Shown here one piece after another: positions 1-13,079 of a stretch of 64,000 nucleotides of DNA. Location: assembly GCA_020226215.1 (NCBI GenBank), contig CM035228.1, positions 66,871,989 through 66,935,988 of the forward strand, in the 5' to 3' direction. Within the stretch, counting starts at the first letter, position 1, and every line of letters starts with the position of its first letter. The DNA is from Sindora glabra. Lineage: Eukaryota > Streptophyta > Magnoliopsida > Fabales > Fabaceae. Position numbers and translations under genes: made by a program. The notes beneath the pieces were generated by a model. The model had not been told where the DNA came from. It saw nothing but the letters and a program-made list of their open reading frames with translations, and did no database searches.

Positions 1-1480
1 CAAGAATAATAACTATTGAATTAATTAAAATACTATAAAAAATGAAATATATAAAATTTAATAAAAAATATAAAAATATATATAGAGATTAGAAAGAGTT
101 GAAGAGTGTCACCAAAACTGAAAATTTTAGTGCTTTACATGTTCATGCACCACCTCCACCTTTAATCTTTAATATTTGTAAAGAAATAAAAATTATAATA
201 ATGAGATTGAATAGAGAAAGAATGAATATTTATTGTGCGAATTGAGTCTGATTGAGATGAATATTATAGTAATATAAAATATATAAAATATTAGTAAAAA
301 ATTCATTTATCTATTAAAGCAACAGTTAAAGAGCCATTACACAACGAGAAACCAAAGCAGTAAAGCAAATGCCATTTTTTTAAAATTTTTCAATTTTTGA
401 ATTTTGGATTGGTTCTTATTCAAGTCTTAGAGCATGTATCTATTTTAACAATAGGATAAGTTTGGAATGCCCTTCCAACCACATCAAATCTTACATGAAT
501 CTCCTCAATCTGTACACATATGAAGTAGTCAAAGTTGTTAGATTTGTGTATTTTTTTTTATAGATTCCTAAATTTAATCTGCATTAAAGGCAATTTTGTA
601 AGGTTTATTTAGTTAGTTAGAAATACTTGCCATAATTTTTCTTGTATAGAAGTTGAAGTTGGGAATTACGTTAGCTATTTGTCTTTACATATTGAATTTG
701 TGCTACGCTAAAATTAATAATAATTTGATTAAGCATAATGAGCATAATTTGAATTTGATTTAAATAATAATTCTTTCATGTTAGATTAATATATTTATTG
801 AATACATTAAGATGAATCAATTTATTTAATTTATTTAATATTTTTAATTAATAAATTTTATATTATAAATTTATTTATTTATTATTTTTATTAAAAATAT
901 AATTAATTATTAATAAAATATTTTTAATTTTTAATTTTTTATCAAAATATAAATTTCATATTTTATTGTATAAATTTTTTATAATTTAATTATTAATTAT
1001 TTTTAAATAATATTTTTAAAATTCTAATATCAAAGTATAAATTTAATATACCAAAATTATTATTTTAATATATATAAAAATTAAAAATTAAATATATAAT
1101 AATAAATTAATCATTCATTATTTATTGAGTTAATGGGTTAATCCAATGATCCAATAGGCTAATACTTATCAATTTCAATCCTTTATCAAGTTGGGTTAAC
1201 TAGTCTTAATTTCTTATTAAATCAAGTCACTGTTATCTTTTTTTATACTAAATTCAGTTTCAAGTTAAGTAAAATTATACTAATTCTAGATCAACTTATT
1301 AAATCCAACCCATTTTGACACTTCTAGTAAAGCCTCACAAAATTCATTTTCTAATTTTTAAGTGTTTATGGTAAGTGTTTTATTCAAATTCATTCAATAA
1401 AATTACTTTATCATAAGCTTATTTATCATCTAATCTTTACTACTCAGATCACGTGTATAATATAAATTAAAAGAACTTTA
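1..1480. other. AT-rich intergenic DNA, no gene seen
   Basis: No open frame with recognisable protein similarity is visible on either strand. The stretch from about 840 to 1,110 is almost entirely A and T. The segment ending near 1,325 (a CAACCCATTTTGACAC-type string) resembles ends seen in plant hAT-type repeats, but I found no matching partner end, so no element is called. Confidence 0.6.
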
Positions 1481-1493
1481 TTTAATGTTATAA

Positions 1494-1702
1494 TGGAGCT
1501 AGGAAAAAGGGAAAGAAAAATGAAGATATAAAGGTTAAAAACTAAAAAAATACATATTAACTTCTTTCTTTTTCCTTTCTTTTCCAATTCTTTTTTCCTT
1601 ATTTATTCTTTTTTCACTTTATTCTTTTTTCTTTTTTCTCTTTTCATCATTCTTTTACATCATTTTTTCTTTTTTTTCTTCCTTTCTTTCTTTTTTTTGT
1701 CC
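1494..1702. repeat. Purine tract followed by polypyrimidine tract
   Basis: Bases 1,494-1,550 are nearly all purine on the plus strand. Bases 1,560-1,702 are almost pure T and C in CTTT/TTCC-like runs. The first part of the pyrimidine tract is roughly complementary to the purine tract, so the two could fold back on each other. Such mirror-like homopurine/homopyrimidine blocks are candidates for triplex (H-DNA) structure; that is inference. Confidence 0.6.
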
Positions 1703-1922
1703 AAACTAAGCCTTAAAATTGAAGTTAATTTTTTTACAATACATACACATCCCTACTTATTCAAGAACTTATCTTACAAAAATTTTAAATATTTTACTAA
1801 TCTCTAAAGTTAAGAAAAGATACTTATTTTTTATTAGAAAAGTTGTTAATGGGCTAAGCAATAAATAAAATGCAACTAGGCTCAAATAGGATTCAACAAA
1901 GATAAAATTTTAAGATTAGCTA

Positions 1923-2028
1923 TTTGGTATTAGTTCAAACAAAAAAACTTCTTTATCAATTTATATATTTGCACATTTGGTATTAGTTCAAACAAAAAAA
2001 CTTCTTTATAAATTTATATATGCATGTG
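1923..2028. repeat. 53-bp tandem duplication, two copies
   Basis: A unit starting TTTGGTATTAGTTCAAAC at 1,923 is repeated at 1,976 with only a few differences, giving two adjacent copies with a 53-bp period. It is a recent local duplication with no coding content. Confidence 0.85.
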
Positions 2029-3110
2029 CAAATATAATCTCAAAAAGAGTCAAAGCATTCCAAAGAAACAAGTTATAGAAGAAAAACACACAAGAAGGAA
2101 ATAGAATAGTATAAATTTTAAATAAAAAGCTTAAAATCTCATAAGCTAAGACATGTTACCAAATTTGATTTACTAATACAAATTCCATCACTACATTAAT
2201 CACTTTCAAAAAGCAAAACAATTTTATTCAATCATGTTATGAACTTATCAAACTCCTACTAAATTCTACTCAAGAAAAATACAAAGTCTTTATCAATAGA
2301 AAACAACTAAAATGACTTAAAAGAATTCAAAAATAAGTGAAATATATACCTTTTTTAATTTTATATTTTTTTTTCTAAAAACTCAAAAGTAAAAGAGAAA
2401 ATATGAAAACTTAAAAGAAATCCAAAAATTCTCTCCCTATAATTAAAATTTCATTATTTTCAATGTAAAGCATATTAACATCAAGAAAGATAAATAATAA
2501 GTAAAATAAAAAAAGGAAAGAGAATGCAAAAAAATGAAAGCTTAGGTTGCTACCTCTTAAAAAGAACTTTTCTTTAATGTATTTGGCTAGGTACAACTGT
2601 AACTTCAATTGGGCTTTAATTCAAAAAGTACTACCTCAAATGGTTCTAATGAGGCACACTTTAAATAAGCAGGGAAAGGATCCATTCTAAAACAAATTCA
2701 TTTATCAATTATTTTCTAAATGCCAATTTTAGATCATTCTTTCTTTGCAATTCAAATTTATCCTACACTATGAAATTAATTGAGTTGATATAAAAAATAA
2801 AATAAATTTCAGAAGGATCTTTCATAACTTGGGAAACATTAAGTATACCTTAGAAAAGCTAAATCATATGTATAACCTTTAAAAAGGGAGATGTCAATTT
2901 TTCTTCATTTATCCCTTTTTTTTTGCTTCATTAATAGTTCATATCTTAATTTTATTATTTTTAGTGCTTGTTCCTTTTCCATAAAGTCACACAAAAAAAA
3001 ACATTTGCATATTTTGTCTATAACAATTAACTTAATATAAATAAATGAAAAATAAGTAAGCAAATATAAAGAAATAATTGTATGATATCATAGAAATATA
3101 AATTAAAATT
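2029..3110. other. AT-rich intergenic DNA, no gene seen
   Basis: Only short open frames without recognisable similarity occur here, including one at 2,411-2,608 on the minus strand whose low-complexity Phe/Leu-rich translation is typical of AT-rich noncoding DNA. I see no RNA gene or mobile element end. Confidence 0.5.
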
Positions 3111-3572
3111 TAAGGCAAATTACATTGACTTTTCTTGCAATTTAGTTTCATTACACTTAACATATCTCATTTCCCATAATTATGTATCTCCATTACTCTG
3201 AAGTACTTTCATCGTTATGATAAAAGTGTTAATTTTTTTAATTAAAACTTCTTTTCTAATGTTATCCCTTATGGCTAGAAGACTACTTTCTTATGCTTTT
3301 TATATAAATATTGCAACATAATTATATAAAAAATGTAAAAAGTGTTTTTATTCTTCAAAGAAAAAGTAAATTTGTACATAAAAATCTAGAAAATAGTCTT
3401 CCAATCATAAAGGATAACATTAAAAAAGAGAATGCAATTTAAAAGTTTAATATCATTACATTTGATAATGGTGGAATGCTTTAGAAGGTGGATGTGTATA
3501 TTTTTAAAAAATGAAGGATGACAAGTGTAATTAGGTCAAATCTTAAAGAATATTATTGTAATTTGTCCTAAG
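3111..3572. mobile_element. Long-arm foldback (MITE-like) element
   Basis: The left arm (about 3,111-3,325) and the reverse complement of the right arm (about 3,345-3,572) align along almost their full length. Examples are GGCAAATTACA at 3,114 against GGACAAATTACA at the other end, and the block TAATGTTATCC at 3,258 against the same block read from the minus strand near 3,423. The loop is only about 20-40 bp. Nearly arm-only elements of this kind are typical plant MITEs. The superfamily is not assigned because no clean target-site duplication is visible. Confidence 0.75.
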
Positions 3573-6102
3573 TTTTAAGTAATTATATTTTAATTTATAC
3601 ATTTTGATTTTGATTGTATCAATATAATTTGATCTCAGAATAAAGATAAATTAATTTGCTTTAATATCAACTAATATTAACATATCATTATAGTTCAATA
3701 GCTAATTTTATCAAATATTACTAATATAATTAACTATGTTAACAACTTTTAACTAATGGAGAATTTAATCACTACTTTTGCTAAACAAATTAATAGTTTT
3801 AGAGCTTGATTGTGTTCATAATCTTAGAGGAGGAACTTCCATCCCCTTGATCTTTTAATGAAATTAAGAGCATAAATTTAAAAACATATATATGAAAGTC
3901 ATTTTTATTAAAAAAATTGGATTCTAGTAAAATTAACAAATAACAATGTGAGAAATTAGGATCTAAATAATAAGTATGGCCAGATAGGATAAGTAAAATT
4001 TGTTAAATTTTTTTTTAGAATATATAGACATAGATCTTTAGCATGTTATGATTCACAAAATTCTATTAAATAATTATATAATTATGCAGAAGTAGAGTAA
4101 GCAATTACCTCAATATCTTCTTATTTTCATAAAATATAAAGTGACCATATATTAAGAAGATACACCTTACACCATAAGGATCTAGACCTTGTAAGGATTT
4201 ACAAAGATTATAAAGAAGAAAAGAGGTTAGCATAAGATGATCTTTCCCTTTTCTTACTCTCCTTATTATTCTAATACTAGTATTAACAAAGTGGTGCTAA
4301 GTAGAGAAAGGAATCAAGAGCCTTTTATGTGAAGTTTCAAATGACTCAACCTATCAAAGAACATCAAAGAGTTATGATTCTTTGACTTTCTCTGTTAAAT
4401 TAAGAAACTCCATACTATTATTTCAAATGACCATTCAAGTGTTAGAAATTACTCATTTTTTCCACGAGGGAAATATGAAAAGTACTCACTAATTTTGTTT
4501 AAAGGCATCATTCCAACTTAATATGACTTTAATATTAGACTTACACAATTATAATCATAATTATTTAATAAATAAATGGTTAATTTAATATATTTAATAA
4601 GTAATAGTTACAATAGTTAATAAGATTTAACCACATAATTAATAAAATTTCATACTTAATAAGATTTAACTACATAATCAATTAGATTTAATCTTATACT
4701 AAATAGTACTCCTTTATATGGCCATAAAGGTCACTAATTCTATCAAAATTAGTATTGCATTGTTTGCCATGTATTACCTAACTAAAGGCAAGGAGGGAAC
4801 TTTTAAGGGACCAAAGTCCCTTTAGGGGCTAATATAATATTAATGGTAATTTATAATTTTTTAATACTTAAAATTCATATAGGTTTTTATTATTTTTTCT
4901 TTTGAATAATAAATATCGATATTTCGTCATTTTAATTTCTCTAGATTATTCATACACATCTTTTAATTTTTTTATTAAAAGTTTCATTTTTGCACAAACT
5001 TTATAAGTAATAAGCAAAAAAATATAGTTATAATTTTATTGATAAAATGTTGTATTGCAAAAAAAATTAATTTATAATTTTAGGAAATTGCTAACTTGCT
5101 AACTTTTAATTAAATAAAAATTGCAAAACATAGTAATATTTATTTTTTAAATTTATTCATAACATATGAAATTAGTATTTTATATCCATTGTTAGATGTT
5201 AAATTTATGCTCCTAATTTCTTTAGAAGATTAAGGGATGCATGCTCTCTTTCAAGATTATAAACACAAATGAGCTCTAAAACTATTAAATTGTTTGGTGA
5301 AAGTAGTAATTAAACTCTTTATTAGTTGAAAGTTATTAAAATAGTTAATTTTATTAGTAGTATTTGGAAGGACAATTTTATTTTGTTAAGCAAAAGAACC
5401 TATATATTGTTTCTTAGTTTTACACATCAAATTTCTTGAAGCAAAAAATAAGTAGTATTTTATATATGCATGTGACTCCCCTAAATTTTTTTTCCTGATT
5501 CCATTGTTAATTGGATGGTTAATAATGTAATCTCATGCTAGTGTAAGACTTTGATCTCTCCTTATAAATTAATAAGATCTTCTACTTCCTTTTAAAAAAT
5601 ATAACATTGATATAATAAGATGATGATGTGATTAATAGTGTTCTATTTGACACACTATATAAAATTTGATAATATAAAATAAATTATTCAATCAGGGTTT
5701 ATATAATGTTTAAAGATTTCAAATTGATAGTGTTAGCTTATCCAAAACTCTCCTCTTATGCATTAAATTCCGTATAAGAATATCCACTATATATGGAAAA
5801 AGATAAGATTGTGTTAAGATAAATGCTAAATTATTAAAATTAGATATTCTTTTTATGTATTATCTTTCTTATGTTTCTAGTTCTCACATGTCTTTCTTAT
5901 AATATTAAAATTAAAACATTTATGTTGTCAATTATATTTCAATTTAGTATTTGTTAAATTTTCATTTGATATTATTAAACTCTATTTATGATACTTGTAG
6001 ATAGCATATAGTATTTTTAATATTTTTTTAAAGATTTTATACAAGGAATTTATTGAATTTTATATTTTTAAATTAATTTATTGTAATTTTTTTATCAATT
6101 TG

Positions 6103-6103
<1 letters not shown>
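3573..6103. other. AT-rich intergenic DNA, no gene seen
   Basis: The translated frames are short and unrecognisable. The sequence is AT-rich with scattered short direct repeats (for example AATAAGATTTAAC near 4,620 and 4,658). No LTR, TIR or coding domain could be recognised. Confidence 0.5.

Positions 6104-6138
<35 letters not shown>
6104..6138. repeat. (TA)n microsatellite
   Basis: Uninterrupted TA dinucleotide run of about 17 units, followed by ACACATGCATAT-type sequence. Length is probably variable between individuals. Confidence 0.95.
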
Positions 6139-6140
<2 letters not shown>

Positions 6141-9100
6141 ACACATGCATATCAATATGTACAAACACATATATGTGCATTTGTATATTTGTGTTAGTGA
6201 AGCATGTTATATTATTTTATTATTATAATGTATATATGTATTTTTATATTATCATATTTGTTTAAAAGATGTTATTGTTAAAAGGCTTTTTAGTTTAATT
6301 ATATACTTCAATTTCATTTAAGATATTTTTACTAGCTTTTATTATAGAAAGTTATTTTAATAAATTAATTATTTTTTAAACATATACATTTTTGTACGAT
6401 ATGATAACAAATAAAAGATGGAACAATTTTGTACAAATATTTATTTTATATAGTGGAAAACTAAATGCAATATAGTGTATTACATTGTCTTATATAATAT
6501 TATACTGTACTATCCAATTATCTTTATATTATACTATATAATGTACTAAATGAGAACTAAATTATGACAATATGATAATACTTGTTCATAAAATGATGTA
6601 AATGAATAAATTGAGATTGCATGTGAATGCTTTCATGAATGAATACATGGTTATATATTGATATATATACATAATCAAATAGTAAATACAAGGTATATGA
6701 TAATCTATGAATTTGATTATATATGTCATGCATGACCTAAAAAGTTTTCCATATAAGACTAAATAGGGTGAAACTTTCATTCATTGGTTATTCACCCCTA
6801 ATCAAGTGATGACATGAATGAAGAGTTACAAATAAGGTATACTTCCATAATGTATGTGCATGTATAAATTAAACATGTGACCTATAACTGAGATTTTTAG
6901 TGACACCTAATGCTTAGGGAAACCAATATATAAAAAAAATAGTTCCATAGTTTCAAAATTATATTTTTTTTAATTTACTAAATTTGCATTAAAAATTTCA
7001 TACTTAACACATCACCTTCAGATGACAATAGAAGAATTGAATTAGGAAAAGAAAGAATGCTCATAAGTTCTTGAGTCACCACCGGGGTGATTTAAAATAG
7101 TTATATAGTTAAAATTTAAGATAATATAGTATGATTTTATACTAATTTCGTTATGGCATTGCTTAGGGATATTATAGTCTAATTTTACATTAACTAAATT
7201 ATACTATAAATGATAACACAATATGATTGTTATAACCTTATATAAAGATTGTTGTGCAGTTATCAACATATTATACAACCTTTAAGCACAAATGTGAGGT
7301 GTTTTGCTTGCTTGTTGCACAAAATTTAATTCAAAATTAATGCAATAACATCTATTATCATTGTTTTATACTTATTAATGGGTTTTCATTTTCACTACCT
7401 CATATTACCCCTACTTTCGATATATAAACAATGTAGGAAATTGCCACTAAGTACCTTCCTACAAATCTAACTTATAGACAATATAGATTTCACATGATGA
7501 AAATGCCATATTTTTAAAAAAAATAGAAATTACTCTAAAATTTATTAAATATACTTTTAAAATTTATAAAAAAAGGCATAGTTCCCCTTTCTTTTTTAGT
7601 CACTTTCTAAAGGCGACACACCATAAAATTAGGACTAAAATAAACATCATGCTATGTATGCAAAAATATACATATACCAATTCAAAAAACACATGAATAC
7701 ATATAGCACAATCCTAAATTAACTGTCGAACTTTCTTTAAGTAATTTTCATTTCTACCATAGTAATAAGAGTTTATCAGGTTATGTTCAAAGCTTGAAAA
7801 ACATAGAAACAAAAGGGTGAGTCTTAGGAATCCAGTGAGTGATTAAACTACTAATGCCTTGATTTAAAATATATTTATAATAATTAAAGAAAATCTTAGT
7901 CCTTTTTAACAATTGTTTGTAAACTATAAATTCTTAGATAATAAATTTGGAAGAATAAATTCATCTTTAGAACTTTCTAACTTAAAGATTTAAAATCTTT
8001 TACCTTAGTATGTTGATAGTTAAAAAAGAAGATGAGAATTTAAGAGTAGATGAGTGATAAGGGAATAAGTTGTGAAAAATAAATGAAGAAAGGAGTTTTG
8101 GGGTTAAGATATAAGGGCTACTCTAAGGGCGAGATGGATATTTCACACAACAACCTCCTTTAACTTCCTTAATTAACTTATCTTAGGTGATAAACTAAAA
8201 CATAATTCAAATAAATTATTACCATATTTCTTTATATAAATATAATGATTTTATTTATTTTCACATTAAATTTTTTATAATTAAAAATTTAGTTAAAATT
8301 CAATAATTTTTAATATTATGGGATGCAACAATTAAAATGGATGGAGGCATTAATACATTGTGAAACCATTACCATATTTTTGCTATTAGCCATAATTGAA
8401 TAATTACAATAATCAATCTTCTTGAAGTTAAAACATCATAGGAGAAATAGGTCAAAAACAAGCAAATCCATTAGTTTATCATACGCTCTTGATTGGGAAA
8501 GTTGGAAACTTTCCTCAATGTTAATATAAAAAATATATGTATTCATTTCTTACAATCTATTTTTTATTATTATGATTAATATATTGGCAAGAAAAAATTT
8601 TCTTTTTTCCTATCCCTATAGTTATCAATAGTGTGTCATTGTGCACACTTAATGTGCTAGAACATGTTGCACTAAGTAACATCTATAGTGTTGCACAAAT
8701 AAGAAAGTGCTGTTGTTATAAGAACAATTTGTACCATCATCACTATTGTAAGGTACTACACAATTATGCCATCTTACTAAAAGCCTAAAAAGACAAATAT
8801 CCAATGTTAAAAAGCCTAGGGAGCACACAAATACAAATGAAACTCTATTTTCTATTTTCTTTTGCATTCTTTCTCTACATGCTATAGTGATGTGACTGCT
8901 TTTTGCATAATTCCAACTCTCCAACCTTTCTTTAATACCTGAAGTGATAATTTATATTAATTTTTTGGCGATTATGTGACTTTTCAATAATTATATAATG
9001 CTCATTTTTTTCATTTTTGGATATTTTTTCCTATACATATGACCTTTTACTTTATTTTTTTTTCTATAATTGTTATGTTCTTTCTACACTAACTCTTGCT

Positions 9101-10771
9101 CTTATTTCTATTTTATTTTTTGACTTTATTTTATACTATTTTATGTGATAGGTTTTGAGAAAAGGATATTGCTTTGTTTTATTTTTTGCTATTGTTTGTT
9201 TTTATTGTTCTACATGATGCTTTTACTTTGTTTTGTCCTATTTTTTTGCCATTGCTTATTTTTGGCCTTGGCAAAAAGTTATTGCCATTGCTTGTTCTAT
9301 TTTCTATTATAAATATTGTTTATTTTGTTTTCTACCTTAGATATTTTATGTTTGATGTTTCCTTTATGGACTACTTATTGACTTAGATTTATTTTAAATG
9401 TTGTGTTGTTTCTTATTTTATGAACTTGGTTTTCATATAAACCTTGTTATTTTATGATTGTGTGTTGTCTGATTTAATTTCAATGTTATATTGTGTCTTA
9501 TGTTTCAATTTAATGTTTGATTGCTATATTCATAATCTGTTATTATATTTAAAATATATAAAATGTTATAATTTAATATATACCATAAATGAAATTTCTA
9601 CATGCAAAGCTGTATATAGTGTGCTATAGTGCTAAGGGCTCTTATTACTATTGTACACCATGCGCTACAAATAATTACGCCTACCCTAATTCAATAGTAA
9701 CTAAAAAAAATACTATATTTATCACAAAAAGTTACAAAACTCATATATAATATATTTTCACAATTGTTACAAGATAAATATAATGTTGTATAATTTTTTA
9801 TAATAAATATAATTTTTTATAAAAAAATCACTATTATATCTCTTAAATTTTATAATTAATATTAATAATCATATATCTGATGAATTAGTTATTATTTTTT
9901 CAATATATTATTTTTGTTTCAAACCAAGCATATTTCAATAAATAAATAAGGATGATCCTAGTATACGTACAGTTTAAGTAATCACACCATAGCATGGTTC
10001 CAATACAAATGCACTATAAGTATTTGAAAATCAATAAAGATTTAAATTTAATTTATCATTAATGTAAAATAGTTCTATATTATTACTCAATTGTATGTTG
10101 TCATCTCAATAAAAATTGTCTATTAGTAAAAATTTACTAATATTGTAAACAATTTTACATTGGAATAGATGAAATTCAAACTTAAATAGTAATTAGTTTG
10201 CTCAAAAAGTAATAAATAACGTAGATTTTCAAATCTACAATAATGAAAAAAAATGCATTATCTATAAAAAGAAAATTTCTATCTACCTATCTTCTATTTT
10301 GGTACTTTATTTAAATTACTCAAAATTTGTATTCTACTTGTCACGTCTCAATATATTAGAACTCATTTTCCTGCCTAAATTTCATTAGATAAGATTTTTT
10401 TTTGCTTGTGCTTAAAATTTTTTTTTACCTTTTTTTGTTTCATTGATTTCACAGTTATTTGTATTTTTGTAATCTTTTATTTTTATTAGCTTATGCTTTA
10501 TCAATTTAAATTTAATATTTAACAATAATAATAAAAACATTGTCTTTTATCATTTTTTTCAATTTTTATCACTACTTCCATCTATCTATCTATTTTATTA
10601 CTTAAAGCGCGTAATTTTCGTGCCATATGCTGTCGTTTTCATTTTTTGTTCTTCTGCCTGAAATTTGGGCCTTATTTTTTGTTTTTTTATTCATGTAATA
10701 TTTTTTATAATTTTAAAGTACTTTAATTTTTATCACTTTTATTATTTATAACATATAAGTATATCTATGAG

Positions 10772-10773
<2 letters not shown>
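6139..10773. other. Repeat-like intergenic DNA, no gene seen
   Basis: No recognisable coding domain. The block 7,000-8,160 has the look of an LTR of a Ty3/gypsy element read from the minus strand. It has a GTGAGTGATTAAACTACTAA-type string near 7,836 and, on the minus strand, a TATA-like stretch followed by an A/C-rich start-like region near 8,100. Its ends could not be placed. The 91-codon minus-strand frame at 8,649-8,924 has no recognisable similarity and its start codon is not supported. Confidence 0.35.

Positions 10774-10841
<68 letters not shown>
10774..10841. repeat. Compound (GT)n(TA)n microsatellite
   Basis: About six GT units run directly into roughly 28 TA units. A pure TA run of this length can extrude a cruciform and is prone to assembly length error. 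Confidence 0.95.
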
Positions 10842-10842
<1 letters not shown>

Positions 10843-11269
10843 TATTTAATATACAATAATTATTTAATTTAATTAAATTATTTAATTACATATTATGTTT
10901 TTAATTCATATTACTTAATAATGCATTCATACTTTCTCTTATTTTTATTTATTTTATTTCATAATTTTCTTTTTATGTCAATTCTTATTGTTCACAAGTG
11001 AAATACTAATGTCATTAATAAATATAAATGTAATATAATATATATTTCTTTTATTATGAAAATATTTTAAAAAATTTAAAATTTAATTTAACTAAATTAT
11101 TTAATTAAATTTTTTATTTCAATGCTTATTATTTTAAAAATAAAAAAAGTTTTCTTTTTGTATTTGCTTGATTATGTATTTTTTAATCTTTTTCTATTTC
11201 ATTTTTATTCCTATTTTTTACAATTTAGATACTAATATGCAAGTATTAAATAAAAATTGAATTGAATAG
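10842..11269. other. AT-rich DNA between microsatellite and tandem array
   Basis: Repeated TTTAATTTAATTAAATTATTTAATTA-like strings near 10,862 and 11,084 resemble parts of the tandem units that follow, so this may be a degenerate extension of that array. No coding sequence is seen. Confidence 0.4.
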
Positions 11270-11940
11270 GGCAAAAAGGAGAAAAAGTATATGAGTTATA
11301 AAATGATTTAAGAATTAAAAATATAATATGAAATTTAATAATTCAATTAAATTTAATCCATAACATATTTATAAAATTTTATAATTAAGCAAAATATATA
11401 ATTATTAGAATAAATAATAACTATTATTTTTATTAAATAATAGCTAGAGTGAGCACAAAAGAGAAGAGAAATAGTACATGAGTTATAAAATAATATAAGT
11501 ATTATAAAAATATAATATATAGTTAAATAATTAAATTAAATTAAATCAATAATGTATTTAAAATATTTTATAATAAAATAAAATATGTAGTTATTAGCAT
11601 AAATACAATAGAAAATAATAATTATTATTTCATTAAATAATAATTGGAATGAATTTGGAAAATAAGAGAAATGGTATATAAATTATAAAATAAAATGAAT
11701 TAAAAATATAATTAATATGTAGTTAAATAATTTAATTAAATTAAATTAATAACATATTTATAATATTTTATAATAAAATAAAATACATGATTATCAACAT
11801 AAATAATAACTATTAGTATAAATAGAGTAGCAAATAATAACTATTATTTTATTAAATAATAACTAGAATAAATATGGAAAAGAAGACGAATAGTATATAA
11901 GTTATAAAATAATATAAAAGTTAAAAAATGATATGTAATT
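11270..11940. repeat. Tandem array, about 3.3 units of 187-219 bp
   Basis: The marker string AGTTATAAAAT, or a close variant, recurs at about 11,293, 11,480, 11,680 and 11,899. Each copy is preceded by an AGAGAAATAGTA-like string and followed by the same order of blocks: TTTAATTAAATTAAA, TTTATAATATTTTATAA, then AATAATAACTATTATTTT and ATTAAATAATA. The third unit carries an internal partial duplication that lengthens it. The array ends about 65 bp before the Ty1/copia 5' LTR. Satellite-like arrays with units near nucleosome length are common in plant heterochromatin. Confidence 0.75.
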
Positions 11941-12004
11941 AAATAAATAGAATATTAATAAGGTATTTTATATTAAACTTTTAACTAATTTAAATTTTTT
12001 TATA

Positions 12005-12261
12005 ATACAAATAAGTCCAAGTAATTGTTTAAGTTTTCTATTTTATTCTTTATTTGTTTAGTTTTTTGTTTTTCATAGTTTTTTAGGGGTCATAGATATT
12101 GTTGTTATTTCCTTGGCAATAGCCAACTCATTTCCTATTTTTTGATTTAGTTATGTCTTTTATTGATGTTAAATCTATATAAAGGCAATAAGATACATGA
12201 ATAAAATATCTCATATTCAATCTATCTTTGCCTTTGTTCTCTCTTACTTTTTGTTGTAGTA
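12005..12261 (+). repeat. Ty1/copia 5' LTR
   Basis: Aligns with the 3' LTR from AAATAAGTCCAAGT through TCATAGATATTGTT, CCTTGGCA, the TATATAAA box near 12,176 and ATGAATAAAATATC to the end. Compared with the 3' copy it lacks about 25 bp near its end and has many substitutions, so insertion is ancient. Its first four bases no longer read TGTT. Confidence 0.85.
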
Positions 12262-12262
12262 G

Positions 12263-12274
12263 TGGTGTCAAAAT
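12263..12274 (+). other. Primer-binding site (initiator Met tRNA type)
   Basis: TGGTGTCA lies one base inside the 5' LTR and resembles the plant consensus TGGTATCAGAGC, complementary to the 3' end of initiator Met tRNA. It is degenerate after the eighth base. Confidence 0.65.
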
Positions 12275-12312
12275 TAGGATTACATTGAGTGAGTAGTAGT
12301 TTAATCTTTTTC

Positions 12313-12642
12313 ATGGCTTTTAAAAATTTTATGCAACCAACCATTCTACATTTTAATGGTCAATATGACCATCATAGCATATTGATGGAGAATTTCTTAA
12401 AGTTAAAAGAGTATTGGCAAGTTGATGAACCAGGTGTAGTAGCACTTGCTATTGGAGAAGCACTCATAAAGGTGCAAAAAAGGAATTAAATGGGATGGAG
12501 TTGAAAGACATGAAGGCAAAGAATCACTTGTTTCAAGCTATTAATAGCCCTATCTTGGAAACTATTCTTTGTAAAGAAACTTTCAAGGACAATTGGGATT
12601 CCTTGAATGAAAAGTGTTAAGGATTAATGAAGATAAAAAGAT
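12313..12642 (+). pseudogene. Ty1/copia gag (UBN2-type) remnant
   Basis: The frame opens at the ATG at 12,313. Its N-terminal pattern is typical of plant copia capsid proteins: FNGQYDHHSILMENFLKLKE, then W shortly after. After about 60 codons a frame break near 12,480 moves the reading to a second frame with DMKAKNHLFQAI and WDSLNEK, ending at a TAA near 12,619. The protein would form the virus-like particle in the cytoplasm. This copy cannot make it in one piece, and its zinc-knuckle tail is missing or unrecognisable. Confidence 0.8.
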
Positions 12643-12739
12643 AATAGTTTTAGGCACTTTGTTTAGAGTTTGCAACATTTTGAATTAAGGAAAGAGAGTC
12701 CATTACAAATTATTTTTCATGAACAATGGCAATTTAAGA

Positions 12740-13010
12740 TAATTAAGAGATCCATTCAAATGTTTAGTATGTGGATATAAGCTATAGTAACCACATGTGT
12801 GGAAAAAAATCTTCTTTTTCTCATTTAAATGAAGGCTTTTGTTCTACAACGAGCTTTGGAGATTATTTTATTATGAATGTAATAAGAAAGGGTGATGTTA
12901 AAGTCAAAACCAAGAATGGTTTTATAGAAATAATTTTTAATGTTTTTTATATCCTAAGTTGAAAGTAATTTGTTAAGTGCTAGATTATTGCTAGAGAAGG
13001 ATTATGAAAT
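12740..13010 (+). pseudogene. Ty1/copia aspartic protease remnant
   Basis: The segment from 12,771 reads DISYSNHMCGKKSSF and continues to a VFYI-like strand, the usual layout of the copia retropepsin region. In active copies the D-T/S-G triad lies just before SNHMC. Here the Asp is kept (codon at 12,774) but the next two positions are Ile and Ser, so the active site is not functional. The frame ends near 12,960. The protease normally cleaves the polyprotein. Confidence 0.75.
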
Positions 13011-13079
13011 AACTATTTAGAAAGGTGCCTTTGAGATATATGATCCAATTAAAGGAGCTATTACTATTATTCAAATGAG

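Noticed and set aside
1295..1325. hAT-like terminal motif
   Set aside because: No inverted partner was found upstream within the first 1.3 kb, so no element can be delimited.
8649..8924. 91-codon minus-strand open frame
   Set aside because: No recognisable similarity, Cys/Phe-rich composition typical of AT-rich noncoding DNA, and no promoter or splice context.
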